This document shows positions 12,872-25,611 of a DNA stretch of 35,000 bases, piece by piece (the stretch's first letter is position 1; each line of letters starts with the position of its first letter). Source of the stretch: Glandiceps talaboti (taxonomy: Eukaryota > Hemichordata > Enteropneusta > Spengelidae); assembly GCF_964340395.1 (NCBI RefSeq), contig NC_135564.1, positions 8,900,361-8,935,360 on the forward strand, in the 5' to 3' direction. Made by a program: the position numbers and the translations under genes. Under the pieces are notes generated by a model that was not told the origin of the DNA, searched no databases, and worked only from the letters and a program-made list of their open reading frames with translations.

Positions 12872-14936
12872 ATAATTAACAAATAATTAAAATAATTACG
12901 AGACACTAATGATGATAATTAAAACAACAGAAGACATAACGGCTAAGAATTATACAAAACGCAAACAATTTTTTTATGAATGGTTTTCAACTTTAGAAGG
13001 CTAAAAACTGAATTTTTATTTTAGTAGTACTTTAGTGTCTAGATTTGAATTTCATTTCTCCTACTATTCGAGGAATATGTTTCGAACTCGTGTTATATTT
13101 TGGCCTAATCTAAAAATGAACTGGCCTAAAGTAAAAGGCAGTGTTTCCCCATATCGCACATTTCACATTGAATGTTGTTCGTTTCAATTACACCAATTAA
13201 AGTGAGCCCCACCCATCAATGTACTTCAAATGTTATTTTAATCATGCATAAAGGACTTTTACTTTCATCTCACTTACTAGATTCCCAGTCTAAACCACTT
13301 CCCTTCGATAAGTTTTGCTGGCGGGCATACAATGAATATGCCGCTCTTCTTCCGTGTTATTCACTGAAATGTACAATCAACAGCAGTTCACACCGGTCCC
13401 GTACATCGGATTTGATTTCATCGACCGGCACATGTTACTCCAAATTCCACTTTGTGATTATTTGGAAGAAATAAAATCTAAAAAAAAAAAAATAAAACGA
13501 AAAAATGTTGGTATTTTTAATTTATTCTACACTGTGAATAGTTCACCACCGGCTTGATTGACACGAGGACAAGTCGAGACTAATTACACTTATGATCCTC
13601 AATTTTATCACTTTTTCCCCTCCAGAAATATTCTGAAAGATTAAACAATTTCTCTCTTTAAAAAGGGAGTGGGTACCACCAGTCGAAGTGCCCCGACCCC
13701 CTCATTTTGTGGTGTCCCACATTGTAATTTTCGATATTAAAATGAAGCAGACACAAAACTTTGAACTTTTGTGAATTTTACAACTCATTGTTCGCGAAAG
13801 AGGATCGATCATGAATGTTGTTCCAGGTAGGCCTAAAGAGGTTTGCCGCCAAATTCATATAAAGATACATTTGTTTATGTTTCATAACTTTTTAACAAAT
13901 TTAGGCTACATTTTAGGCGGGATTTAATCTATGTAAACCAAATAATTGAACTGTGCCTTCTTGTTATATTTTTGTAACTTCTGAGCCCTTTATGTCATGA
14001 AAACACTCACAGTACAATTGTTTCAGGTTTTTGGTAGTTAGGCAGGAGTCAAAACAACAATTATTTTCGGTCGTTTGTTTCGCATTGTGTGGGAAATGTA
14101 TTTCTATTAAAGCCCCCCCCCCTTCCCCTCCCTCTTCTATAGTGTAACCATGTTATGTTCGTTCTCCACCCATAGATACAGCAGCATTGCTGCTTAAAAA
14201 CAAACGGAGGATAAGAAAGATGTAACTTTTTGCGTTGTGAAAAAAAAAGAAGAGCGAAGCCAGGGCAATCCCCTCGTGGTGTTTTTGTAACACATGACTG
14301 AAGATGCTGTCCCTTCTCGCTTTAATTAATGACATTGATTTCTTCATTAAAATAATAGCCCCAACAGGCCTGAAGCGCTTTGCCAAAATCAAATCCCTAA
14401 GAACACGGTATAAACGAGACATTTAAACAGATTGCGCATTTCAATGCCGCGTTGCAATCGTCTAAATGGATAAGTAACTAACGTTGGTGCACAGAGCGAA
14501 CAGAATAAAAAAAACAGAATGTTGAGATAGTCACAATTACTCTTAGTTGTTACTTTACATGTAATAAGTACACGCTTATAACAATTGACGCTGGCGGGCA
14601 AATTATTCATGGTGCAACGTCGACAATAAAAGTTGAACAATTGCAATTGACTGGTCCAGGAACAGTTGGGAAAGCTGTCCCCTTGTATGGGGACACGACA
14701 TGAATTTCAATATCTTATATGCTGTTGTGTGATGTAAAACTGTACCACCACGTTGTGAGTTTTTTGATGACATCAAAAGAACAAGTTGATATGGGAACTG
14801 TAATGTTTTATAAAAAAAAACACACACACACACAATGAAATGAAATGAAATCATGACCCGATCAAAGCCAGCGTGATTCTTCTAGAAAACAATTTCGTGG
14901 TAATTGTCTACTAAGTTTTAACATGTCTTGTACGTT

Positions 14937-15270
<334 letters not shown>

Positions 15271-15886
15271 GTCTCGTTCTGTGTTTGTGCTCTAATCAAT
15301 ATTCATGACAAGTGTTTTTGCATGCAAGGAACTCTAAAATCACAAACGTATAGTGAGTATTTTTTTAATCAACCAATATTCGACTACTGGAAATGAAATC
15401 TGAGACACCCCCACTCCCACCTTCACAATGAATATCAAATAACAACAATTTGAAATGACAGTCCTCGGCCTTGTGACAATGCAACATTTCACAACCGCAA
15501 TATTAAGTGTATATGAATCAACACATGTGATATCTTACTCTGAGAGTGTCAATGATACAGCATGTATATGTGTAGAGTCATAAATAAATAAAAAAATTTA
15601 AAAAAATAAAAAAGGCGTTATTTTTTGTGTAACATTTCGCCGAGATTACAAGATAATATCAACTGTTTGTAGAAGGAACCTGTTTGTAAATAGTGATATT
15701 TTGAGGGGTCTCGGTTTAATTTTAGATAGGAACGGTACATTTTTTTAGGCAATGTATGAACATCAAAAGAGGAAAGAAAAAAGTCTGTCCCTTTACAAGA
15801 TGTCAACATTTCCTGGTAGCAACTCTTAGTATCAACCGTAAAAATACAACGCTGACGTAATTCTATTGTATCGTTACATTTCGCAG

Positions 15887-16047
15887 GACAACACCAGCCG
15901 AATTTCATGGGAAAAACAAGACGACCCAGAACTGCCTTCACTAGCCAACAATTGCTGGAATTGGAAAATCAATTTAGGAAGAACAAATACCTATCAAGAC
16001 CCAAACGATTCGAAGTCGCAACATCCTTAATGCTCACAGAAACACAG
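15887..16047 (+). CDS. mnx: Mnx homeobox protein, coding exon 2 (homeodomain positions 1-44)
   Basis: The exon is bounded by TTTCGCAG| and |GTATGT. It encodes residues 147-200: a short linker (QHQPNFMGK) and then homeodomain positions 1-44 (residues 157-200). Helix 1 carries TSQQLLELE with the conserved L16 and F20 (residues 172 and 176). The run [18 protein letters not shown] is strongly characteristic of Mnx and differs from Hox, En and Gbx proteins. R5 of the N-terminal arm, which normally contacts the DNA minor groove, is present as R161. The linker plus RRPRTAF matches the vertebrate MNX1 arrangement (LLGKCRRPRTAF). The exon stops after TETQ, so the intron falls between homeodomain positions 44 and 45, a common intron position in homeobox genes. 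Confidence 0.95.
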
Positions 16048-17204
16048 GTATGTCGTCATTGTTTACGTCACAGAATCAGTTAGGGAATCAATCACTCGCT
16101 ATACTTAGGTCGGGGTTGTCAGTTTCTCAGCCAAAATGACGAGTTCGCGAAAATTACGTTTCGGGTTAAGTGTAATTTTTGGGTAACAGCATTCATTCCG
16201 TTTGCCAGTTAAGTATGATCAAACTCCTATTTTATGGCCCGGAACGTAATTGACATCAGAGATGTTATCAAAGTTTGATTAGAATTTTCAATTATCGCAA
16301 AATGTATCGTTCATATATGCGCCATACTGAAAAATTACAAATTTATCAATTCGCCCATGCGCATCAAGGCCGCGCCAAACAGAGGCACGGGAAGAAAAAA
16401 AGAGGTAATACTGTGTGTGCACGTCTTCTTCCATTTTAGCTTCAATTCGAATAAACAAAGTTTAATAGTTGATAATTGGAAGTTTTGTGTACATTTCAGA
16501 AATGAACATGAGTTGATATCATTTTACACCAATCAAATACCATGGAAATGAATCAAAACGTAAAGTAATCGTTTGTCTGGATTTCAAATGTAAACACACG
16601 AAGTCTACACTGTAGCCAAATATAACTAGCAAGTTCAAAACAAAGATGTGATATCCTCACTCCTTTGCTTGTCGCACCTTCTAGGTTTTGGTGACCGGCT
16701 CAATTATATAGTTCAATTGATTTTTTTATAACTGATATTAATAGTAATCCAATTTAACTGCCATATACTAATATTAAGTGTTTACTTTGAAAATGTCACA
16801 GTGTCGACGTTTAAGTCTAGCAATTGGCTACAAAAAAAAGAACTATTGGGGTTCAGACTAGTGTCTTGATTAGTGATTCTGTTGTTACTTCCACATTATC
16901 AGATTATTTTGTCTCAAAATAAATTCGTTCCTTGAAAATATAAGTACTGTAGGATGAGCCGATATTGTAGGAAATTTATGTAAGAGGAATGACGAATGTG
17001 TATTCTGGTCTAATCCTCAGTTTTACTATCTCTCTGTGTGTATGGGTCTCTCTCACACACGTGACTCTCTGTATGGGTCTCTCTCACACACTCACACTCA
17101 CTTTGAGCGGGATTCTCCTCACACTCTGTGGAGTCTCTTTCTAACACACTCTCACATACACATTCTGTTGGGGTCTCTCACGCTCTGTGAGTCCCTTCCG
17201 TTGG

Positions 17205-17272
<68 letters not shown>

Positions 17273-17471
17273 ATCTCTCCCAATATTTCTGAGAATTCTC
17301 CCCCATCTATCTCATCACTTCCATTCATTCTCCACGAGTTCCTACCTACTCCATGTCTACATCAACTGTCGCATACGTTCTATGAACGTTTCAATTGTGT
17401 TATTTATAATTAGTGTTTTATTTGTCGATTTAACATGAGTGTATTCTCTTTTTCTTTTTTGTCAATAAAAG
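16048..17471 (+). other. Intron 2 of mnx (1.4 kb)
   Basis: It runs from donor CAG|GTATGT to acceptor AATAAAAG|GTGAAG and is preceded at the 3' end by a T-rich tract (about 17445-17461). It splits the homeobox between codons for Q44 and V45. No gene lies inside. Its last 450 bp carry a decayed CT/CA-rich repeat and a pure (CT)n tract. Confidence 0.9.
17024..17270 (+). repeat. CT/CA-rich degenerate repeat and (CT)n microsatellite in intron 2
   Basis: From 17024 to about 17200 the DNA is a decayed repeat: TGTATGGGTCTCTCTCACAC occurs twice, starting near 17038 and 17071. It is followed by an almost pure (CT)n run to 17269, directly followed by AG at 17270-17271. This could influence splicing of the homeobox exons, because a polypyrimidine tract plus CAG imitates a 3' splice site. 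Confidence 0.9.
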
Positions 17472-17789
17472 GTGAAGATTTGGTTCCAAAACAGACGAAT
17501 GAAGTGGAAACGGAGCAAAAAAGCCATCGAAGCTAAGGAAAATCAAATAAACACACATAACAATCACGACAAAGACACGACAGAATGTAAAGAGACTGAA
17601 ATTGATGTCGAAACTACAGATGATATCGAGAACGAAGAATCAGAAGATGAAGACGATAGTACCACTTTAGACAGCTCCTTCGAAGAAGGATACAATGATT
17701 ATTGCCACGTGACCTCAGACCACGGATTTGTGTCAACAGACAGTCAAAATTGTACTACACAGATGGACAAAATTGATCGAAGGACATGA
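17472..17789 (+). CDS. mnx: Mnx homeobox protein, coding exon 3 (homeodomain positions 45-60 and C-terminus)
   Basis: It encodes residues 201-305, beginning VKIWFQNRRMKWKRSKKA. This is recognition helix 3 with W48, F49, Q50, N51 and R53 all present (residues 204-209); Q50 and N51 are the usual major-groove base contacts. The basic KKRSKK-type end of the helix would also serve nuclear import. The tail is polar, then strongly acidic at about 244-275 (rich in E, D and S/T), as in vertebrate MNX1, whose C-terminus also has an acidic run. The stop TGA is at 17787-17789. The tail is shorter than that of vertebrate MNX1 and lacks its glycine-rich stretch. Phase 0 at the acceptor matches the end of exon 2. 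Confidence 0.96.
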   Translation: MKIWFQNRRMKWKRSKKAIEAKENQINTHNNHDKDTTECKETEIDVETTDDIENEESEDEDDSTTLDSSFEEGYNDYCHVTSDHGFVSTDSQNCTTQMDKIDRRT

Positions 17790-17912
17790 AACTACTATAG
17801 AGCGCCACGTTTTATGTTTCACAAAATAACAGCATCGCCGTCAATTTGTTCAGACTTAATGTACAAGTGTTTTAAGTGTATTGTATATAATATCTTTATT
17901 CGGGGTAAAAGC

Positions 17913-17945
17913 TGTGTGTGTGTGAGTGTGTGTGTGTGTGTGTGT
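17913..17945. repeat. Interrupted (TG)n in the 3' UTR
   Basis: TG dinucleotides with a single A interruption, inside the probable 3' UTR of the homeobox gene. Confidence 0.95.
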
Positions 17946-18401
17946 CCGGGTCTACAATGACTGTGTTCTCCTGCCGAACTGCATGTCGTCTCTCTTTTTG
18001 ACCATATTGATATTTTATTAATGTTTTCTAATGGACTCCTTTCAATTCAATGTATTATTTATGTCAAACAGACTTTACAGTCTACCAAAACCATTAATTT
18101 TAAAATTGCGTACACTTCAGACGTAGAGGGAATTGAGCACTCGGAATATATATGGCCTGTCATTAATGCCGTCTAGTCTTTCCAGTTGAAAAGTAAGCCC
18201 CCCTCCGTAAATTTATAAACGTTCTATAAATGTTGAATTTTATTTTTTAAATAGTCGAATAAATTGTTTTGGTTTAAATTATCTTTGATATAAGCATGAT
18301 TAAGTTATGATTTCTTTATTGAAATTTTTTACCAAACTGTATTCATAGACTTGTGTGCAACTGACGTTCTTATTGATGATGTTCCCCAAACTCGATAAAA
18401 A

Positions 18402-18407
18402 AATAAA
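18402..18407 (+). terminator. Candidate polyadenylation signal (AATAAA)
   Basis: A canonical hexamer about 610 nt after the stop codon, followed within 30 nt by GGTGAGATGATTCC and a T/G-containing stretch. An alternative hexamer is at 18258-18263. Either could end the homeobox transcript. Confidence 0.4.
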
Positions 18408-18430
18408 GAAGGTGAGATGATTCCATGATG

Positions 18431-21400
18431 GTATTTGTCCCTATCGAGGGGGTGATTACAATTCTTGGAGCTGCCTTTTACCCTTTATTTAATACATTGG
18501 AGAGTACTTGCTAATTTCCATTCAATGTTCAAGGTATGCACAACTAAACGAACGTTAAACTTACATTACCCGTGTAAACTCCCTGATAATTTGACCGTAC
18601 GTGTCCATTATGTGTCGATTTCACTGTGTGCAATCAGAGTGACACTTTGGTGTACTTAGTGTCAATAATGTCTTAATTACTGTCTAGAAAGATACGTGTG
18701 CATGCATGACTGATGATTAAGAAGCAATTAAAATCTCTCGAAACGAACAAGTTTCGCTTATTTAATATTGATACACCTCTTAAGAAATGTTTTTGTAGAA
18801 ATCGATGTATTTTTAATAAGCGTGTAATAACCATTTTCCGGGTCAGGTAAATATTCTATCTCTCGTTTTTGTCACGTTAGGGGAGTTTCTATTGTAAACT
18901 CTACCAGCTCAATTTCCCTTCAATTACTATTTGCAATGCATATCCATGCAGTCATGTTAATTGGATACGTTTTACTGTTTCTACTCCTGCTGCACGTCGT
19001 CGCATTTTGCCATGGCATGATTTTGTAGACCTTATAAGTTGCTAAATCTACGTCATTACATCTCCCCCTCCCCAACCTCCACCCCCATCCAAAGACTTCC
19101 AGACATAATGGCTTTCTTCGATTGTCCGTGATCTTGCTACCTTCTTACACAAGGCTTCCTCTCCTAGTGATTATCGTATCCGTGTTATCATCCGCACAAA
19201 ACTGTTGAATTTCTTCTTCCATGCAATATATAGCTCCAATATGGTTTCCACAGCAGATGATTTTTTTTTTCAAACTTTCAGCGTTTAATCGCCCTTCTCT
19301 GCAAGTAATTGATGATTCTCTTCAGACTTAGTATCCATACCCTCATCATATTCTACCCCTTCCCATAGCCATCCAATTTTTTGTTCTCATCCTCAAATTT
19401 TTTTTTCAGTAATGTCAGCCCCCTCGCCTTGAAAAGTTTGAAAACTCATTCCTTCACCTGGCATCCTCACCCCCATCCCCACCACCACATACAAGAGAAT
19501 TATCTATATAGATATATTGTATATCCAATCCTTGGGGAGTTAGTTTCATTTCACCGTGAAGTGGTTAGATACCCAAGGCTGTAATACAATCTAGCTAACA
19601 AATCGAACGAAAAGCTAAAAGGGGTTGCACTAAAGTTTTCGAACTGGCCAAGTTGCCAAATCCAAACTAAACAAGCTATAGTTTGCAATAAAAAGCTACC
19701 CAAAGGTTAGTATACTATGTTATGCGATCACTGACTCCCAAATCTTCTTAGTTAACATTTATTTGTTTGTTATGACAACGAAGATTGTCTCTTTTATCTC
19801 TGGTGTTATCAGCTTAATGAATATAGCAAATATCATCAACTTGATAATGTAAAATGGTCAACTCATATTTCACCCGTACAAAAGAGAATGGGTCGTTGTA
19901 AAGATTGTGGGAAAAGCATTTTAAATTGTTACTGAAGCAACCACTCACCTCGGGTTATCATTGATAGGGATATTAAAAGCGGTCACTTAATTCCGTCTTC
20001 GATACTGGCCATGCTATCACTCCACTCTACACCCCCCCCCCACTAGCAAACACTCATTCCCGCTATTATAAGATGCAATAGGACACGAACCCCTATGGGT
20101 TTTAGTGCTTACTGCGCAATAGTATACCTCCTGAATCACGTGATCATCATAACGTAACCTCGAACAAAACCCTCAGCTCTGCTTTAGATCAGTAAATACA
20201 TACGACTGACAGATGTATTTTTTCAACCCCCCCCCACTGGTATGACGTCATCGAATGATATGCATAAACTGATAAGAGTTGAGAGTTTTGCTGGTAGCTG
20301 CTATTTAAAGGTGATTTATCGCGTTTTCAGGAAGAATGAAACAAAGAAATTATTGTATGTCGTACGATACGATTTGATATTCCGTGTTTCGTTCTCTCTA
20401 GTCATGTTGATAACATGACGTTAATGTTTACCTCCAGATTTGGGAAGTGTCTATGGAAACCGAAAAAAAAACCAAGTTGGTTTTGTACTCTTTGTTTGTT
20501 TGTTTGTTTGTTTGTTTGTATTTCTCCAGTGCTGTATATTTCGACAATGGAGGGTAAGCCTTTTGTGACGTAGGTTTGGAGTAACCGTAACTTTATTAAA
20601 ATTACCTCCAATTTTTATTTAGTACAAATATGTCATCCCTGACAAGATTATTAAGAGATGGCATAGTACTTCGAATTCTTAATATGTACATTATTTTTTT
20701 CGAAATATTTAAATGTTCCAAAAGATCTCAAAATATGTTGACAGGTAAAGCATTTGCTAGAATTTTACATTTTGTAGTTATTTTAATGAATTTATATAAG
20801 AACTAACTACATCCGGGAAATAGAGTAATAACGTAACACGCGGTTTAAATTAAGACGACTCTATGAAGAGCGAGAAAATAATATTTTTTCTTCCACGACT
20901 GCGGACCGTTAAGTGCTTCGCACAAAAACTAACCTCTTCAATATCGTTTACAGCAACTCCAAGATCATTAAAATCATTTATTTTGTTTCCATTTAATGTA
21001 TTTTGACCTATCTTCTCGTTATTTTAGAGGCGAGCAATTGATAATAAGCATCAATAATGAATTTATTTCAAAAAAAAATTTAATTTTGAAATTGATTACA
21101 ATTAAGGATTGCATTCATTAAATTGTGTTACACGGTCGTTCATTTATGTCTGTAACATTTACGAAGGGGGTTTGAATATTGAAAATAATGTGTTGCCAAA
21201 GTCATGTAGATAACTGTTTTGTCACGGTCTCAGGCCGAGACCGACTTTGTTTTAACATAATTGTTACTTATACGACGCGTCTTTTCTCGTTGAAAATTAA
21301 TGTAGGCATCTTGACAAAGTCGGGTAATGTTAGAATTATAAGGGGTCACTGAAATGTTAACGATCGACGAGTCGATAAAAATGTGATATTGTGTTGACTT

Positions 21401-22075
21401 TTAAATGGAAGATGTGTTACATTAGGGGAGTCTTTCCTGACGCCATCTTTTTTTATATAAGTACATAATTTTGCGTTCTTATGTTTTTAGACTATCGGAA
21501 AGTGCACGTACATTATTTGGTTTAATGTTCAGTTAACAATATTTGATGATTGAAAATCAATTTTCTTAAATAATTACATTTGTACTTTAATGTTGTTACA
21601 TCTGACACAGACTGTATTCGGTTTTGTAGTCAAGTGTTGTCAATTGTCCGTCTCCATAGTAACACTTGGACAGAAAATTTAGACTTTTTACGTTGTACAG
21701 CCACACTTTCTGTTCCATTTCTCTTCACAGTTCTTTACACCATTCATGCACGTTTAACAATTTTCATAATTGTAGCGGTGTCGGAAATTCAGTTTTTTTT
21801 GTAGACGTTTTTTTTCTTCTGTCTTTATTGGTTTTGACTGAGGTGTTTTGACGACACCAGTCGAGTTGTGAAATGTTTCTTCCTACCTTTAGTCTAATAT
21901 ATATATATTTTGTCATCGGAATCTTTTTTTCTTCACTTGAACACGTAAATAAAATTAATATTTAAGAAATACTATTCCTAAGATGTGTTGCGTTTTATCA
22001 TTGGATGGTTGTGTTTTGCGTATTTTCAGCAAGAACAACACTAAATCGGTACCTAAATGTTATAAGCCACGTATA

Positions 22076-22076
<1 letters not shown>
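18431..22076. other. Intergenic region, no gene recognised
   Basis: AT-rich DNA with short open frames that show no family resemblance. It contains a (GTTT)n run at 20491-20520, C homopolymers near 20031 and 20227, a palindromic CRE (ATGACGTCAT) at 20242-20251, and a compact hairpin CGGTCTC-AGGCC-GAGACCG at 21225-21243. Confidence 0.6.
20491..20520. repeat. (GTTT)n microsatellite
   Basis: About seven tandem copies of the tetranucleotide TTTG/GTTT. Confidence 0.95.

Positions 22077-22133
<57 letters not shown>
22077..22133. repeat. (TTG)19 microsatellite
   Basis: Uninterrupted trinucleotide repeat of about 19 units. Confidence 0.97.
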
Positions 22134-22134
<1 letters not shown>

Positions 22135-22387
22135 GTAAATTTCATTCCTGAAAACTAGTTCTGAAACTTTAACCAATTCGTAATTTAACAGGAACTAGTC
22201 CTATCATTCATATCCTGACAGAATTGTTCGAAGAAGTTTCACCATTTTCTGCAGCAAACTCATTTTTCCAAACTGTAGTACCTCCCCACCCCGATTATTT
22301 TTACTTTGATAACTTTACTTCAAGTAAAAATAACGTTTTTCCCAATAAAAAATATCCCGATAAAAATGTGTAAGTACAATTCATCCC

Positions 22388-22411
22388 TTTGATTTGATTT
22401 GATTTGATTTG
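22388..22411. repeat. (TTTGA)n pentanucleotide repeat
   Basis: Between four and five tandem copies of GATTT. Confidence 0.9.
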
Positions 22412-24097
22412 AAGACAGTAAAAAAAATTAACCCTTATCCCGAGTTCCAGAAACTACATGAATCAAATTCGTCAACTTCGATTCCAATTTTCACCGAAAC
22501 ACAACTTTTAAATTGCAACTTGATGAAATATCGATACTACATCAGGTACAAAGACACTGCTGTTTTCTATCGCCGTTCTCTGGATGTCGTAAATATAAGC
22601 CACTTTACGGTAGCACGCTTTGTTCTGTCACCACAAATCACATCAACGAAAAGTCATAACACTATAAATTGCAACTGATTAAAGTTTCAACACAATGTGT
22701 TACAGCGATCGTCTCAGATTCCTAATTTCGACTGATTGATTCCCCAAACACCTCACATACATGTTGCATATTTTACACCTGGCTGATTCAAATATATTCT
22801 GTACACACCGTATTTGTTCGTATTTGTCCTCCGTCTATCCCTTGAGTTATCCCTCTGTGTGTCAAAGGGTTCTATTATGTATGCCATGGCTTACTCTTTC
22901 CTCTTATAAGCAAGCTAAACCAGACTTAGAGAAGAAATGTTTAACCCAAAACAGTTGTCATTGAACAGGAAGTTGGCGACACAGAATTGCTAATCGTGTT
23001 TCTTTTTCCCATCCGATCTGCGATCCGAAAATAAACCGAAATCCTGGGTCGTTTGACTACAGTGATCACAATTGACACTCGGTTTATTTGCTACTTTAAT
23101 TAAACTAGATTTAATGAAAACTACTAACACCTTTTGAATTGAATGTGTTAGCAAGACAAAGATATGTTAGGTCAGGTCTGGAATGTCGCAGTGTGTTGAT
23201 ATGGAGACGTTGGTATGGGGGCTGTCGGGGGGTAGTCAGACTCTGAAAATTCACTGGTATACACCTTTGCCGTCGTCAGGGGAAACTCTGATGTATATTT
23301 ATAATCTTATGGTTCTAGTGTGGAGCTGATAGGTAGTTAAGTTTGATAAATGTGGCCCTATTCTTCATGAATGTGCCATTGGTCCGTTTAATATCACCAA
23401 TAATTGTCGACTGTGAGATAACGGGACAGGGTTGATAGCTGTCTTTCTCCGAGATACAACAATGCGTCAATTGGTGATAGTTTTTTTATATCGGACTCTG
23501 TGCACCTGTTGAACGTCTGTCAAAAGAAAAGAGCCCAAAGATCCTGACTTTACATCACATGACACATGCTATGTAAACTCAGTCACCTAGGCTTCAAATC
23601 GTCCACATTGAAATTCAAAACATTGGCAAGAACTAACTTCTCACTTCCCTTGTTCAGCTTTTCAAAAGAGTGAAATACTTTAGACCTTGGAGTTTAGTTG
23701 TTGTAACATGAAAATCAGTACTATTAATGTCATTTGAATGATTAAATGAATATTAGTGAGATTGTTTGTGTGTTGGTTGTTATCTTGTCTCAAGTGGCAT
23801 TGTAAATTCCCTATTCTTAAAATTTAAAAGGATTCGCCACTGTCTCGTACTCGTTCATTTATTATTCATGATTTTACTGTCAATACATCTTTATCAGATT
23901 ATCAACTGGACCAGTTGTAAATCTAAATTGGCAAACGACAGGTTCTGTCAGTTTGATTCTAAGGTACGGTTTTACAAACTGAAGGGGTGGGGGGGGGGGT
24001 CAGATGGGCTTATAGTAAGGGGTTCAGGGAGCGTTCAAAAGATTCATTTCTAGAGATGGGCCTAAAATTGTTTTGCTGTTTTTTTGCTCGTTTTTTG
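22412..24097. other. Intergenic region, no gene recognised
   Basis: Only short open frames occur, without recognisable domains. A G homopolymer interrupted by T is present near 23983-24000. Confidence 0.55.
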
Positions 24098-24319
24098 ATT
24101 GGTTGGTTAGTGGGTTGATGGGTTGGTTGGTTGGTTGGTTGGTTGGTTGGTTGGTCGGTCGGTTGGTTAGTTGGTTGGTCGGTCAGTCGGTTAATTGGTT
24201 AATTGTTAAACGGTTGCTTGCTTCCCTGCTTGGTTGAATTAGATGGTTGAATTGGTTGGTTGGTTGGTTTGTTGCTTGGTTGGTTGGTTGGTTGGTTGGT
24301 TGGTTGGTTGGTTGGTTGA
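24098..24319. repeat. (GGTT)n tetranucleotide array, interrupted
   Basis: Two long blocks of GGTT repeats (about 24098-24180 and 24251-24319) flank a diverged centre containing GGTC, AATT and GCTT variants. This is an expanded and decayed microsatellite. Confidence 0.95.
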
Positions 24320-24862
24320 TAAAATATTAATGTATTACAGGAATTAGACTAAGAAGAAATTGCCTTGATCGTCTTTATTCAGAGACTGCAACCAATCGTT
24401 CTTGATTTGGTTTATATATAGTGTCCACTTTTTTCATATTAAATAAAACCAACATCTGGTAGTTCCCTGTGACTCTGCATGTCTAATGTCTAGAATACTG
24501 AGCGGCCGTGAAATGATAAGCTGTGTTAAATTGCATGAATTATTGATAGCCCTACAGCGATAGATTTATCATATTCAGATCAGACTGGTCTTACCAACAC
24601 AACGGTCATCGACTGAACTACTTTACACTAGGCCAGACCAACCTATATATCATCACCTTGGAGTCCCAAAAGACAGCCGTTGTTGGCGACGGTGTGAAAT
24701 AAAGTCTACAATTAAATACATATATACCAATATATATCAATGACGACCTTGCCCCTGTAGGATTTATGCATCTTTGACACATGTCTGTAATGACAAGTAC
24801 GCCTAGTCTACACAGTGGCTTCGAAAGTCACAAACTTTTTAGCCTAGCTAAAATCAAGTCTT

Positions 24863-24959
24863 GTGGGAATTTGGATTATCGTCTCCTCGCATGTGGGGAG
24901 ACGATAGTCAAAATTGGAGAAACTTTAGTTAAAATGGAGACAATAGTAAAACTTCCCAC
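24863..24959. repeat. Small nested inverted repeat, possible MITE fragment
   Basis: An inner perfect 10-bp stem TATCGTCTCC / GGAGACGATA (24877-24886 and 24897-24906) has a 10-nt loop. Outer arms GTGGGAA (24863-24869) and TTCCCAC (24953-24959) bracket the unit. A near-direct repeat, GGAGACGATAGTCAAAA and GGAGACAATAGTAAAAC, lies inside. No target-site duplication is evident, so the transposon reading is tentative. Confidence 0.45.
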
Positions 24960-25075
24960 CTGATCTGACTCTAGACCTAGGCCACAAACTTATATATAGT
25001 TGGACAAAAAGTGTTATGGAAACTGTAAGACATCACAGCTGAACTAAAACACACATAAACACATATAAATATGTT

Positions 25076-25163
25076 CTGTGTGTGTCATGTGTGTTTTTGT
25101 GTGAGTGTGTCTGCGTGTATGTATTTGTATATATGTGTGTGCATGTGCGTATGCATGTGTGTA

Positions 25164-25218
<55 letters not shown>
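25076..25218. repeat. (GT)n-rich microsatellite
   Basis: Imperfect GT with TATG-type variants, ending in a pure GT run at about 25168-25218. Confidence 0.97.
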
Positions 25219-25226
<8 letters not shown>

Positions 25227-25611
25227 GTCAACGACCTTGTCCCGTTTAACAATTTTATCTCACGTTACAGCAGAGTCCAAATGTCTCTGACATATACTTC
25301 GTGTGGTTGCCTAGGGTTACTCCTGCAAAGGTGTCGGTACAAGAGTGTATCACTTTACTTCTTGTACCTTATCATTCGAAGCTTTGGAGTATCTTTTCAA
25401 AAAAAACTCTCTGTTTCATCAACATTTGCTACATTTCATAACTGTCTCACTACTAAACTATTTTTGAATATTGAATTTGACAAAAGAAACACGATGATAG
25501 TAGTCCATGTCGTTATTGTCTGTCCCTGTTACTTGAACTTTATCCCAGAGGGATTAATTCAAAAAAAAAGAATTTCTTTGCTCTTATCACTGTGAGTTAC
25601 CAGTACAAAGT

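Larger units (their letters stand above)
17790..18430 (+). other. Probable 3' UTR of mnx
   Basis: The DNA after the stop is AT-rich and open frames are short. It carries an interrupted (TG)n run at 17913-17945. Two AATAAA hexamers occur, at 18258-18263 and 18402-18407; the second is followed by GT-containing sequence, as expected for cleavage and polyadenylation. Which is used cannot be decided from sequence. UTR length would be roughly 0.5 or 0.6 kb. Confidence 0.5.

Noticed and set aside
15618-15941. 107-codon open frame on the minus strand overlapping exon 2
   Set aside because: Part of it is the antisense of the homeobox exon, and it has no domain resemblance. The + strand reading explains the sequence.
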